In this document: piece by piece, positions 1 to 7,816 of the stretch | Layout of the letters: each line of letters begins with the position of its first letter | How positions within the stretch are numbered: the first letter of the stretch is position 1 | Source of the DNA: Galbibacter kalidii | GTDB lineage: Bacteria > Bacteroidota > Bacteroidia > Flavobacteriales > Flavobacteriaceae | Reading direction: 5' to 3' | DNA length: 64,000 bases | NCBI RefSeq assembly: GCF_026241135.1 | Contig: NZ_JAPFGA010000015.1 | Span: 62,001 to 126,000 of the forward strand | Position numbers and translations under genes: made by a program | The notes under the pieces: model-generated | Seen by the model: the letters and a program-made list of their open reading frames with translations, nothing else | Database searches by the model: none | What the model was told of the DNA's origin: nothing

Positions 1-612
1 GCCTTGTTCTTTCAACGCTTTTAAATGTTTGGATTGTAGGTACAACAAAGCGGTTTGCTTGTTGTTTTTAGACAAAACATAATCCATTTCATGATCTTCG
101 AGATACATACTAAGGTCATCTTTTAATGATGTTGTAAACTCAGGAATATAAATCTTTCTTTGCCATTCCCTGTTGGTTCTGTGCAAGCGGAAGGTTTCCC
201 AGTCCTTGGTCTGCCTCATGGCATACCGCAAGGCAGTCATCCATGCAATATGTCGGTAGATGAGTGTTTTTTTATGATGATTGAGTTCTTCTTCGCTAAC
301 AGGGGTGTCACAATATTCGTTAGACACCATAGCTTGTACTTTCATTCCGAATGTTCGTGAAGTATTTACAATGCCTCCCCATATTTTACGGGCTTCCCAT
401 ATCCTGCCGTAAGCCGAATTGTTCTGGAAACCGACAAGGAAAGCCACAGCAGTACCTACCAAGGCTACCGGTGTCCACGGAACGTGTAAAAACGTATATC
501 CTAAGATGTGGTATGCTACGGTAATTATTAAGGCATACAATAGAAAAAGAAAGGTTTCCCAACGCGACCATAAGAAAAGGTCTTTAACGGAATAGCGTTT
601 TTTGGTAAGCAT
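1..612 (-). CDS. Bestrophin-family anion channel, 3' end cut off
   Basis: Reads on the minus strand from an ATG at 612 and is still open at base 1, giving 204 visible residues. Two hydrophobic segments lie near the N-terminus (about 15-35 and 40-56). They are followed by FQNNSAYGRIWEARKIWGG, the signature of bestrophin-like (RFP-TM, UPF0187) proteins, where the Asn-Ser/Arg-x-Trp-Glu-Ala-Arg stretch follows the pore helix. Bacterial members are pentameric inner-membrane channels, often of about 290-300 residues, so roughly a third is missing here. The ion carried is not evident. The family call rests on the motif and the membrane layout and is fairly secure. The gene is about 48 bases downstream of the YciI gene on the same strand. 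Confidence 0.85.
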   Translation of the reverse strand, partial: MLTKKRYSVKDLFLWSRWETFLFLLYALIITVAYHILGYTFLHVPWTPVALVGTAVAFLVGFQNNSAYGRIWEARKIWGGIVNTSRTFGMKVQAMVSNEYCDTPVSEEELNHHKKTLIYRHIAWMTALRYAMRQTKDWETFRLHRTNREWQRKIYIPEFTTSLKDDLSMYLEDHEMDYVLSKNNKQTALLYLQSKHLKALKEQG

Positions 613-659
613 ATGATAATTTTAATATAAATATAGCTAAAACTTAGAGACTAAAGAGA

Positions 660-950
660 CTAAGGTGTTTTAAAAAGACTTCCTATAACAACTGTCCACG
701 GACGAACACTCCATTCACTAATCAAGCCGTTTTTGACGTAGGGGTCGTTTTTGGCAAAGTCTTCGGCTACTTTTGGGCTGTTTCCCTTAAAAACAAGTAC
801 GGCGCCATCTGCAGGGTCATCAAGGGCTCCAGCTAAGACCAAAGCTCCACTTTTGGTAGCTTCTTGTGCAAGTGCCAGATGTTCGGCACGAAACGGTGCG
901 CGTTTTTCAATATAGTCATCAATGGTTTTGTAGAAAAGAATGTAGTACAT
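660..950 (-). CDS. YciI family protein
   Basis: A 96-residue single-domain protein of the YciI (YCII-related) ferredoxin-like fold. The visible signature is an N-terminal beta strand MYYILFYKT, a helix carrying RAEHLALA with the family's conserved His, then GALDDPADGAVLVFKG, and a C-terminal FAKNDPYVKNGL/EWSVRPW block. Family members are small cytosolic proteins, often dimers, with a His-Asp pair suspected to be catalytic; no general reaction is established. The gene sits 8 bases downstream of the serine hydrolase stop, so the two are probably co-transcribed. The length is normal for the family. Confidence 0.88.
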   Translation of the reverse strand: MYYILFYKTIDDYIEKRAPFRAEHLALAQEATKSGALVLAGALDDPADGAVLVFKGNSPKVAEDFAKNDPYVKNGLISEWSVRPWTVVIGSLFKTP

Positions 951-958
951 GATTGTTT

Positions 959-2311
959 TTATTTAATCGATGATGTGATTCCGCTTAAAAATCCGTTAAA
1001 GTCAAAGGCATCCCCGGAGGCGAGTCCCATTCTAACGACAACCAGGTCTTTGGACGGAACGATATACACCCGTTTCCCCTGAAACCCGTCGGCATAATAA
1101 GTATCAGATGGCACATCGGGTAATTTTTCAAGAGTTTGTAACCAGAAATGTCCTCCGTATTCTGCTTCAGAAGCTGTAGCAGGGGTGTTCACGTAATCTA
1201 CCCATGATTTGTCAAAAAGCTGATCGCCGTTCCAGTTTCCGTTGTGGAGATAGAGCAATCCGAATTTTCCCCAATCGCGGGTAGTTGCCCATCCGTAGGA
1301 GGAAGCAACATAGTTCCCTGCCAGATCGGTTTCTATAATCATGCTGTTCATGCCAATACGGTCTATCAAGGCCTCGTAAGGAAAATTGACATAGTCACGA
1401 TAGTTGTCAAACTCTTTTTGCAAAAGTCCGGAGAGCAAATTACTTGTTCCTGAAGAATAGTTCCAATGGGTGTCAGGAGGATATTTTGCTACTTTTTCTG
1501 CCTGTCTCTTGGTCATGTCTTCGTCTTGGTAGAGCATTTTTGTAACGTCAGATATGGTGGAGTAATCTTCTTCCCATTCCAATCCGCTGTTCATATGGAG
1601 GAGGTTGCTATAGGTAATGTTTCTCCTTTCATCGTTTTGCCATGCATCAACTTTTGCCGGATCGTTGATGTTCAGTTTCCCCTGATATTGTAAAATTCCG
1701 TAGAGCGTAGCCAAAACACTTTTGGTCATCGACCAGCCTAATAATTTGGAATCTTTGTCGATGGAATCGCTATATTTTTCAGCAATAATATGATCCTTGT
1801 AAATTACCAGTACCGATCTTGTTTTTTGAACGTCATTATTTTTAAAAGCAGCCTTGACAGTAGCATTTATCTTTTTATAATCCAGATTTGAAAACGCAGT
1901 GTCTTTTTGTTCTTTGTTACCATAAGGATATGGGAGTCGGTTAATGCTTTTTGTTCGTTTGGGGAAGATAAATTTTTTTGGGAGGTTGCTCTTGGTTTCA
2001 GGAATGAGTACACAACCCAAGCCTTTTCGGTAAACCGCTTTTCTGGGCTTTAGTCCTAAAACAGAAGCGATGGAAGCCTTTTGTGCTTTATCCACTTCGT
2101 TTTTGGCAAAGTTTACGGGAGGGAAATCATTATCGTTTTCAGCAGTATAAGTTGAGTTTCTTTGATCGTTGAATACGCAGGAGCACATATTTTTGGCAGA
2201 AAACCCACTGATAATAGTCAGTTTGGGATAATTAAAGTAGGCAACTACAGCAAAAATTATAATAAGTACTAAAAGAAGGAAGGAGAACAGGCGTTTTAAT
2301 TTTTTCAACAA
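959..2311 (-). CDS. Membrane-anchored or exported serine hydrolase, class C beta-lactamase family
   Basis: 450 residues. Residues 1-28 form a basic then strongly hydrophobic segment that looks like a signal anchor. The catalytic SxxK motif is SMTK (Ser194/Lys197), followed by the second motif YSS (285-287) in NYSSGTSN and by a C-terminal region rich in Gly and aromatics (GGHFW, DGFQGKRVYIVP). This is the beta-lactamase/transpeptidase-like fold (Pfam Beta-lactamase, PF00144). Such proteins act as D,D-peptidases, esterases or amidases in the periplasm; the substrate cannot be read from sequence. YSS in place of the common YSN makes classical beta-lactamase activity less likely. It is first in a minus-strand run with the YciI and bestrophin genes. 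Confidence 0.85.
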   Translation of the reverse strand: MLKKLKRLFSFLLLVLIIIFAVVAYFNYPKLTIISGFSAKNMCSCVFNDQRNSTYTAENDNDFPPVNFAKNEVDKAQKASIASVLGLKPRKAVYRKGLGCVLIPETKSNLPKKFIFPKRTKSINRLPYPYGNKEQKDTAFSNLDYKKINATVKAAFKNNDVQKTRSVLVIYKDHIIAEKYSDSIDKDSKLLGWSMTKSVLATLYGILQYQGKLNINDPAKVDAWQNDERRNITYSNLLHMNSGLEWEEDYSTISDVTKMLYQDEDMTKRQAEKVAKYPPDTHWNYSSGTSNLLSGLLQKEFDNYRDYVNFPYEALIDRIGMNSMIIETDLAGNYVASSYGWATTRDWGKFGLLYLHNGNWNGDQLFDKSWVDYVNTPATASEAEYGGHFWLQTLEKLPDVPSDTYYADGFQGKRVYIVPSKDLVVVRMGLASGDAFDFNGFLSGITSSIK

Positions 2312-2368
2312 AACAATATTCTTTAATGATTATATGAATCTAAAGATACATAATCCTCTTAGATTTAA

Positions 2369-2575
2369 GAACTCTTCTCAACTTTTCCTTTTGGCTGCAA
2401 AATGATTGCCAGTGTGCCATCTGGCCTTTTCACTAAAAGCAGTCCCTGGCTGCTTTCTTAACGTTCGGTTCTGTCTTTTTATGACACCATAGCGCTGCTA
2501 TGCTGCTCAAAAAAGCTTTCATTAGGAAACAAAAGCACAATTTTTCGCTCAAATACGAAAAGTCAAGACGAGTTC
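2369..2575 (-). mobile_element. Dispersed inverted-repeat element, copy 1 (207 bp)
   Basis: Minus-oriented copy of an element also present at 30826-30986 and 58045-58229. It begins and ends with the inverted terminus GAACTCGTCTTGACTTTTC / GAACTCTTCTCAACTTTTC. Shared internal blocks, in order, are GAGCGAAAAATT, an AATGAAAGCTTTTTTG block, a CATAGC-AGC-GCTATG hairpin, AAAAAGACAGAA and TTTTGCAGCCAA. It has no ORF of its own. It carries about 35-45 extra bases near its right end compared with the other copies. Its left terminus ends three bases before the -7 box of sufS. Confidence 0.75.
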
Positions 2576-2577
2576 AG

Positions 2578-2585
2578 TACTTTTG
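2578..2585 (+). promoter_or_regulatory. -7 promoter box of sufS
   Basis: TACTTTTG matches the Bacteroidota -7 consensus TAnnTTTG. It starts three bases after the end of the inverted-repeat element and 20 bases before the sufS ATG, so the mRNA leader would be only about 8 nt. Confidence 0.65.
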
Positions 2586-2597
2586 TAGTATTAAAGA

Positions 2598-3818
2598 ATG
2601 AATATGATCAATATAGATAAAATACGAGAAGACTTTCCTATTCTGAAAAGAAAGGTAAACGGACATCCGTTGGTTTATTTTGATAATGCGGCGACCTCTC
2701 AAACACCACAACAGGTCATCGATTGTATAGTGGATTACTATTCAAACTACAATGCAAACATACATCGCGGGGTGCATACACTTTCACAAGAGGCGACCGA
2801 TAAATATGAGCAGGCACGAATAAAAATACAAAGGCATTTCAATGCGAAGCATTCCCATGAAATGATCTTCACCTCAGGAACAACACATGGAACAAATTTG
2901 GTGGCTCACGGTTTTACGGCTATCCTTAAGGAGGGGGACGAACTTATTGTTTCGGCGGTGGAACACCATTCCAATATCGTGCCTTGGCAGATGTTGTGTG
3001 AAAGAACGGGTGCTGTACTTTGTGTACTACCCATAGACGATCATGGGGAATTGATCATGAGGGAATATGACAAATTGTTGTCTGAAAAGACCAAGCTTGT
3101 GTTTTGTAACCATATTTCCAATGCTCTTGGGGTTGTGAATCCGATTGAAGAGATTATAGAAAAAGCCCATAAAGTAGGGGCTGCCGTGTTGATCGATGGC
3201 GCACAGGCAACTGCCCATATAAAGCCGGATGTTCAAGAACTGGATGTCGATTTTTATGTAGCCTCGGCTCATAAAATGTGTGGCCCGACCGGTGTTGGAG
3301 TACTCTACGGAAAGGAAGAATGGTTGGAAAAACTACCACCGTATCAAGGTGGAGGGGAGATGATTGCTGAGGTGAGTTTTGAAAAAACCACTTATGCCGG
3401 ACTTCCACATAAATTTGAAGCAGGAACACCTAATATTTGTGGTGGAATAGCCTTTGGGGCTGCGATTGATTATATGAACAACATCGGTTTTGACAATATC
3501 AAAGCTTATGAAGATGAACTGCTGCATTACGGAACCGAAAAAATGAGCCAGATCGAAGGACTTAGAATTTATGGGAATTCAAAAAATAAAGCTTCTTTGA
3601 TTTCTTTTAATATTGAAGGCATCCACCCGTATGATATAGGAACCATAGTTGATAAACTCGGAATCGCCGTAAGAACTGGTCACCATTGTGCACAACCGGT
3701 AATGGATTTCTTTAAAATTCCCGGAACCGTAAGGGCGAGTTTTGCTTTTTACAACACTAAAGAAGAGATAGATGCTTTGGTAGAAGCCGTTAAAAAAGCA
3801 AAAATGATGTTATCTTAA
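2598..3818 (+). CDS. sufS: Cysteine desulfurase SufS
   Basis: 406 residues. A PLP enzyme of the group II (SufS/CsdA) class, which takes sulfur from L-cysteine as an enzyme persulfide and releases alanine for Fe-S cluster assembly. The PLP lysine is Lys226 in SAHKMCGPTG, the active-site cysteine is Cys364 in RTGHHCAQP, and VEHHSN (121-126) carries the conserved His. Both residue numbers coincide with the E. coli enzyme, which supports the start used; a second ATG two codons later is possible. The expected acceptor, SufE, is next downstream. sufB, sufC and sufD are not in the window on this side, so the scaffold genes must be elsewhere. Confidence 0.97.
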   Translation: MNMINIDKIREDFPILKRKVNGHPLVYFDNAATSQTPQQVIDCIVDYYSNYNANIHRGVHTLSQEATDKYEQARIKIQRHFNAKHSHEMIFTSGTTHGTNLVAHGFTAILKEGDELIVSAVEHHSNIVPWQMLCERTGAVLCVLPIDDHGELIMREYDKLLSEKTKLVFCNHISNALGVVNPIEEIIEKAHKVGAAVLIDGAQATAHIKPDVQELDVDFYVASAHKMCGPTGVGVLYGKEEWLEKLPPYQGGGEMIAEVSFEKTTYAGLPHKFEAGTPNICGGIAFGAAIDYMNNIGFDNIKAYEDELLHYGTEKMSQIEGLRIYGNSKNKASLISFNIEGIHPYDIGTIVDKLGIAVRTGHHCAQPVMDFFKIPGTVRASFAFYNTKEEIDALVEAVKKAKMMLS

Positions 3819-3902
3819 TAACAATACTACGACTTATAGGGGTAAACGTCTTTTTTAAGACAGTACTATAGGTTAAAGCTATGCCAACATTGACAGAAAC
3901 AG

Positions 3903-3933
3903 TTGAATAGCAGTTTTTCTTGTTGTACTTTTG
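3903..3933 (+). promoter_or_regulatory. Promoter of sufE operon
   Basis: A TTG at 3903-3905 lies 20 bases before TACTTTTG at 3926-3933, matching the Bacteroidota layout TTG-N19-20-TAnnTTTG. Transcription would start near 3938, giving a leader of about 110 nt before sufE. Confidence 0.6.
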
Positions 3934-3943
3934 TTGAAAATTG

Positions 3944-3968
3944 AATCTATGAAACGAACATGATTAAT
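3944..3968 (+). repeat. Leader motif, copy 1 of 2
   Basis: A 25-base motif, AATCTATGAAACGAACATG followed by ATTAAT, that recurs with one substitution and one inserted base at 5418-5443. Both copies lie in presumed 5' leaders shortly downstream of a -7 box. The motif holds overlapping ATGs. Here it is followed by a CATGATT/AATCATG hairpin. Confidence 0.55.
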
Positions 3969-4046
3969 AAAAATCATGTGAGAGTGCAGCGGTTCCATAT
4001 GCGCAACAATTTTTTTGCACATTTTAGCCATTGTAAAAAAAATTAA
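3960..4046 (+). CDS. Candidate leader peptide ahead of sufE (28 aa)
   Basis: A small ORF whose ATG overlaps the stop of a four-codon micro-ORF (3949-3963, M-K-R-T). It encodes 28 residues rich in His and Phe with a single Cys near the end (FFAHFSHCKKN), and its TAA ends four bases before the sufE ATG. The tight spacing is what translational coupling or a leader-peptide attenuator would need, and the late Cys codon would make biological sense ahead of a cysteine-consuming pathway. No family is recognised and the ORF could be fortuitous. Confidence 0.3.
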   Translation: MINKNHVRVQRFHMRNNFFAHFSHCKKN

Positions 4047-4050
4047 ACAT

Positions 4051-4473
4051 ATGACAATTCAGGATATTCAGAATGATATAGTGGATGAGTTTTCCATGTT
4101 CGACGATTGGATGCAGCGTTATGAATACATGATAGAACTAGGAAAATCCCTTCCGCTGATCGATGAAAAATATAAAACCGAAGATAATATTATAAAGGGC
4201 TGTCAAAGTAAGGTATGGGTACATGCCGAGTTGGAGGATGAGAAATTGGTGTTCACGGCAGACAGCGATGCGATTATCACCAAAGGTATTATCGCTATTT
4301 TGGTCAGGGCATTTTCAAATCAAAGTCCGAAAGCGATTATTGAGGCCAATACCGAATTTATTGACCAAATAGGTTTGAAAGAGCACCTTTCGCCAACAAG
4401 GGCCAATGGTTTGGTGAGTATGATAAAACAGCTGAAAATGTATGCTATTGCATACCAAACACAACTAAATTAA
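4051..4473 (+). CDS. sufE: SufE sulfur acceptor protein
   Basis: 140 residues from the ATG at 4051. This start puts the acceptor cysteine at residue 51 in KGCQSKVWV, the same position as in E. coli SufE; an upstream TTG at 4015 would add 12 poorly fitting residues. SufE takes the persulfide from SufS Cys364, stimulates its turnover and hands the sulfur to the SufBCD scaffold. The rest shows the SufE fold, including the ITKGIIAILVRAF helix and the C-terminal SPTRANGL segment. It lies 232 bases after sufS with its own promoter and a structured leader, so it may be regulated separately. Confidence 0.96.
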   Translation: MTIQDIQNDIVDEFSMFDDWMQRYEYMIELGKSLPLIDEKYKTEDNIIKGCQSKVWVHAELEDEKLVFTADSDAIITKGIIAILVRAFSNQSPKAIIEANTEFIDQIGLKEHLSPTRANGLVSMIKQLKMYAIAYQTQLN

Positions 4474-4479
4474 AAAGAC

Positions 4480-4803
4480 ATGAGCGAAACAATAGATACA
4501 GCAGCGCTAGGAGAGAAGATTGTTAAGGTGTTGAAAACCATATTCGATCCTGAAATTCCGGTTGATATATACGAATTAGGGTTGATCTATGACGTTTTTG
4601 TCAATGAAGATCGTGAAGTAAAGATCTTAATGACCCTAACAACACCCAACTGCCCGGTAGCAGAGACATTGCCTGTAGAAGTGGAAGAAAAAGTAAAAAC
4701 TATAGATGATGTGAAAGATGCTGAGGTAGAAATCACTTTTGATCCGCCATGGAGTCAGGAATTAATGAGTGAAGAAGCCAAATTGGAGTTGGGACTGTTG
4801 TAA
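4480..4803 (+). CDS. DUF59/MIP18-family SUF-associated Fe-S assembly protein
   Basis: 107 residues with the DUF59 (MIP18, PaaD-like) signature: DPEIPVDIYELGLIY near residues 23-37, then TLTTPNCPVAETLP holding the conserved Cys58, and a closing FDPPWSQELMSEEAK. Members of this family work as Fe-S assembly or carrier proteins. The version encoded in SUF operons (the SufT group) helps mature Fe-S enzymes, though it is not part of the scaffold. The gene starts 6 bases after sufE and 36 bases before the DUF2480 gene, clearly in one operon. Length is normal. Confidence 0.93.
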   Translation: MSETIDTAALGEKIVKVLKTIFDPEIPVDIYELGLIYDVFVNEDREVKILMTLTTPNCPVAETLPVEVEEKVKTIDDVKDAEVEITFDPPWSQELMSEEAKLELGLL

Positions 4804-4839
4804 ATAGCATAACTTAGTTTTTCAATTTTAAATTACAGT

Positions 4840-5346
4840 ATGGAAGGGGAAATCCTCAATAGAGTAGCGCAAAGCAAATTGCTTACTTTCAATCTGGAAG
4901 ATCATTATCCGGAGGGGAAGCGTGTACTTTTTGATGTTAAAGATTGGTTGCAGGAGGGTTTTTTGTTAAGGGAAAAAGATTTCCGTGAAAAAGCAAAGCA
5001 ACACGATTGGGAACAATATCAAGATGCTTATGTAGCACTGACTTGTTCTACTGATGCTGTCATTCCCGCATGGGCATATATGCTGCTCACCACATACCTT
5101 TCAGCATATGCAAAAAAAGTAATTACCGGAAACTTGGAGCAATTGGAAACTTCCATCTACCAAGATGTTATTGATAAACTTGACCTTTCGGAATATAAAG
5201 ATAAACCGGTTATCGTAAAAGGCTGTTCGCAAAAGCCTGTTCCACAAAATGCTTACCTAATGATCACTCAAAAATTAATGCCGGTTGCAAAGAGTGTGAT
5301 GTATGGTGAAGCCTGTTCTTCTGTTCCTCTTTTTAAGAGAAAATAA
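4840..5346 (+). CDS. DUF2480 family protein
   Basis: 168 residues and no signal peptide. It matches the Bacteroidota-restricted DUF2480 family, recognised by FDVKDWLQEGFLLREKDFRE, WAYMLLTTYLSAYA and a C-terminal VKGCSQKPVP...GEACSSVPLFKRK. Cysteines stand in VALTCSTDAV, VKGCSQK and GEACSSV and could bind metal or a cluster; that is inference. Its function is unknown to me. It sits in the sufE-DUF59 operon, as I recall it doing in other flavobacteria, which argues for a role tied to Fe-S or sulfur handling. Confidence 0.85.
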   Translation: MEGEILNRVAQSKLLTFNLEDHYPEGKRVLFDVKDWLQEGFLLREKDFREKAKQHDWEQYQDAYVALTCSTDAVIPAWAYMLLTTYLSAYAKKVITGNLEQLETSIYQDVIDKLDLSEYKDKPVIVKGCSQKPVPQNAYLMITQKLMPVAKSVMYGEACSSVPLFKRK

Positions 5347-5380
5347 TTTCGGATGATATCGAAAAATCTAATCTAAACAG

Positions 5381-5388
5381 TATTTTTG
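5381..5388 (+). promoter_or_regulatory. -7 box of the DUF3078 gene
   Basis: TATTTTTG matches TAnnTTTG and lies 91 bases before the GTG start, leaving a leader of roughly 85 nt that contains the repeated motif at 5418-5443. Confidence 0.5.
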
Positions 5389-5417
5389 TACGTATTTAAA
5401 TTAGCATTACAAATATT

Positions 5418-5443
5418 AATCTATGAAATGAACATGGATTAAT
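5418..5443 (+). repeat. Leader motif, copy 2 of 2
   Basis: AATCTATGAAATGAACATGG followed by ATTAAT. It is the same motif as at 3944-3968 with one C/T change and one inserted G. Here its ATGs open only two- and four-codon ORFs, so the conservation is not explained by a shared peptide. Confidence 0.55.
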
Positions 5444-5479
5444 CGACTATCAATTTATTAACTAAAAATTTTTTTACGA

Positions 5480-6370
5480 GTGAAAAAAGTATTGTTTGTA
5501 GCAACCCTGTTTTTAGGAATCACCTTTTCTTACGGACAGGAGGATGAAGCCCCAAAAGAAGGATGGACAAAAGGAGGAACATTTACATTCTTATTAAATC
5601 AGTCGGCGTTTAGCAATTGGGTAGCCGGTGGACAAAACAACGTTTCGGGTACCTTAGGGGTAAACTACGATTTTAATTACCTCAAAGGCGATTGGACTTG
5701 GGACAATAAGATAATGGGCTCTTATGGTCTAACGAATACGAAAGACCAGGGAACACGAAAAACAGACGACCGTTTTGAATACAATTCCCAGGTCGGGAAA
5801 AAAGCTTTCGGAAATTGGTATTACTCTTTTTTCCTGAATTTCAGGACACAATTTACAAATGGGTATGATTATAACAATGATGCTGATACCGATTTTCAGA
5901 CTTCAGGCTTATTTAAACCTGCATACCTCACTTTTGGCCCGGGATTGGCGTGGAAGAAACACGATAATCTTAAGTTCAATTTGGCTCCTTTGACTTCAAA
6001 AATGACTTTTATAACAGATGAGGTTTTCAAATATAATAGTGATACGGGTATTTTTGATTCAAGCGATGATGCTGATGTTTTCGGAATTGATCCCGGAGAC
6101 AGCATGCGTTACGAATTAGGTTTCTATGCTTCAGGATATTATAAATTCAATGCGATGGACAATGTTTCTATTGAAAATATCCTGAATTTGTATTCAAACT
6201 ATTTGGAAGACCCCAAAAATATAGATGTCGACTACACCATGAATGTGGTTATGAAGATCAACAAATATCTTTCAACCAATTTGACTTTCCAAGCGGTATA
6301 TGACGACAATGCCATAAGTGTTTTACAGATACGTGAAGTGTTCGGTTTGGGAGTGAATGTTGGTTTTTAA
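5480..6370 (+). CDS. DUF3078 outer-membrane protein
   Basis: 296 residues starting with GTG. Residues 1-19 are a signal peptide ending SYGQ. The mature part is built of alternating strands with many Trp, Tyr, Asn and Gly (for example QSAFSNWVAGGQNNVSGTLG and WTWDNKIMGSYGL) and ends in an aromatic-terminated strand VFGLGVNVGF, as expected of an outer-membrane beta-barrel. This is the DUF3078 family of Bacteroidota; no substrate or partner is established. A longer paralogue is encoded at 55090-56118. Its position after the suf genes, behind its own promoter, suggests neighbourhood rather than shared function. Confidence 0.88.
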   Translation: MKKVLFVATLFLGITFSYGQEDEAPKEGWTKGGTFTFLLNQSAFSNWVAGGQNNVSGTLGVNYDFNYLKGDWTWDNKIMGSYGLTNTKDQGTRKTDDRFEYNSQVGKKAFGNWYYSFFLNFRTQFTNGYDYNNDADTDFQTSGLFKPAYLTFGPGLAWKKHDNLKFNLAPLTSKMTFITDEVFKYNSDTGIFDSSDDADVFGIDPGDSMRYELGFYASGYYKFNAMDNVSIENILNLYSNYLEDPKNIDVDYTMNVVMKINKYLSTNLTFQAVYDDNAISVLQIREVFGLGVNVGF

Positions 6371-6443
6371 GCTGAAAATTACGTCAACTCAACAGGATAA
6401 GTTGAAACGAAATCTGTGTAAAAAGTAATAAAAACCTGATTAT

Positions 6444-6515
6444 GTCAGGTTGAGCGCAGTCGAAACCTATTGATTTTTAATGGTGTTTAGTTCTCGACTG
6501 CGCTCGAACTGACAG
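6444..6515. terminator. Large inverted repeat between convergent genes
   Basis: Left arm 6444-6468 (TGTCAGGTTGAGCGCAGTCG...) and right arm 6491-6515 (...CGACTGCGCTCGAACTGACA) pair over about 25 bases with a few mismatches, with runs of T nearby on both strands. It lies between the 3' ends of the DUF3078 gene and hflX, so it probably terminates both. The GAGCGCAGTCGA core is a repeat I have seen dispersed in other flavobacterial genomes. Confidence 0.7.
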
Positions 6516-6551
6516 GGAATAATCTTTTTTTTAGACAGGTTTTTTATTGTT

Positions 6552-7763
6552 CTAAAAACCTTCTTCGTATTCAGGATACAAGAAGTTGTTGTAGGGGAAG
6601 CGTGTTATGTGAATCTTTCTCACTTCCTGATAGACCTTTTTCCTGAATTCTTCCATATTTTCCTTGTTCAAGGCAGAAATAAACAACACATTGTCGCCCA
6701 TACGGTTCATCCATGTGTCTTTCCATTCTTCCAAAGTAAAGTGCTCGGTGGTCTTTTCAGTGACAAGATCATCTTCATCTATGGTTTGATGTTTGTAATT
6801 ATCGATCTTGTTAAAAACCATTATGGTGGGCTTGTCAACACTTTTTATCTCGTCCAGAATTTGGTTTACCGAATCGATATGCTCTTCAAAATTAGGATGT
6901 GAAATATCAACTACATGCAAGAGCAGGTCGGCTTCACGTACTTCATCCAATGTACTTTTAAACGATTCTACCAATTGGGTCGGTAATTTTCTGATAAAAC
7001 CAACAGTATCGCTCAACAGAAAAGGAAGGTTCCCGATCACAACTTTTCGAACGGTAGTATCAAGGGTCGCAAACAATTTGTTTTCAGCAAAAACATCACT
7101 TTTACTAATCACATTCATCAAGGTCGATTTTCCAACATTGGTATAACCGATAAGGGCAACACGAACCAAAGCTCCGCGATTCCCCCGCTGGGTTTCCATT
7201 TGTTTGTCGATTTTTACCAGCTTTTTCTTAAGCAAAGCGATTCGATCCCTAACAATACGCCTATCCGTTTCAATCTCGGTTTCACCAGGTCCACGCATCC
7301 CAATTCCACCACGTTGACGCTCCAAGTGAGTCCACAGCCCGGCCAATCGGGGCAAGAGATATTGATATTGCGCCAATTCTACTTGTGTCCTTGCATAACT
7401 GGTTTGGGCCCGCTGTGCAAAAATATCAAGGATTAGACTGGTTCTGTCCAATATTTTGGCTTTTAAGATCTTTTCGATGTTCTTTTGTTGGGCGGGTGTG
7501 AGTTCATCATCAAAAATGACCGTTCCTATGTCGTTTTCCTTAACATATTGCCTTATTTCTTCCATTTTCCCACTACCGATGAAGGTTTTAGGATTGGGAA
7601 CGTTTACTTTTTGTGTGAAACGTGCGGTTACTTCACCTCCGGCTGTATAGGCCAAAAATTCAAGTTCGTCCAGATACTCTTTAGATTTTTCTTCATCCTG
7701 CTCCAGATTGATAATTCCGATGAGCACCGCTTTTTCATAATCTAATGTTTTCTTTTCCAGCAT
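6552..7763 (-). CDS. hflX: GTPase HflX
   Basis: 403 residues from the ATG at 7763. The N-terminal HflX domain ends in the Gly-rich RGGIGMRGPGETEIETDRR loop (about 151-169). After a coiled-coil linker the G domain has G1 GYTNVGKST (206-214), G3 DTVGF and G4 NKID. HflX binds the 50S subunit and splits stalled or stressed 70S ribosomes using GTP. An in-frame TTG at 7784 is rejected because it overlaps the TACCTTTG promoter box. The C-terminus is a little longer than the E. coli core and ends in an aromatic-rich tail (NNFLYPEYEEGF). Confidence 0.96.
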   Translation of the reverse strand: MLEKKTLDYEKAVLIGIINLEQDEEKSKEYLDELEFLAYTAGGEVTARFTQKVNVPNPKTFIGSGKMEEIRQYVKENDIGTVIFDDELTPAQQKNIEKILKAKILDRTSLILDIFAQRAQTSYARTQVELAQYQYLLPRLAGLWTHLERQRGGIGMRGPGETEIETDRRIVRDRIALLKKKLVKIDKQMETQRGNRGALVRVALIGYTNVGKSTLMNVISKSDVFAENKLFATLDTTVRKVVIGNLPFLLSDTVGFIRKLPTQLVESFKSTLDEVREADLLLHVVDISHPNFEEHIDSVNQILDEIKSVDKPTIMVFNKIDNYKHQTIDEDDLVTEKTTEHFTLEEWKDTWMNRMGDNVLFISALNKENMEEFRKKVYQEVRKIHITRFPYNNFLYPEYEEGF

Positions 7764-7781
7764 AAAATAAATATCAAAGTA

Positions 7782-7789
7782 CAAAGGTA
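7782..7789 (-). promoter_or_regulatory. -7 box of hflX
   Basis: On the minus strand this reads TACCTTTG (TAnnTTTG), 18 bases before the hflX ATG at 7763, giving a leader of about 14 nt. It decides the start, since a transcript begun here would exclude the upstream TTG. Confidence 0.6.
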
Positions 7790-7804
7790 CGCAATTGATT
7801 TTTT

Positions 7805-7812
7805 TATTTTTG
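7805..7812 (+). promoter_or_regulatory. -7 box of the EEP nuclease gene, probably leaderless
   Basis: TATTTTTG, exactly four bases before the ATG at 7817. With the usual Bacteroidota spacing the first transcribed base would be at or next to the A of the start codon. Confidence 0.6.
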
Positions 7813-7816
7813 TGCT

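Noticed and set aside
4015-4050. Upstream TTG start for sufE
   Set aside because: It would add 12 residues overlapping the leader ORF; the ATG at 4051 places the active Cys at position 51, as in E. coli SufE.
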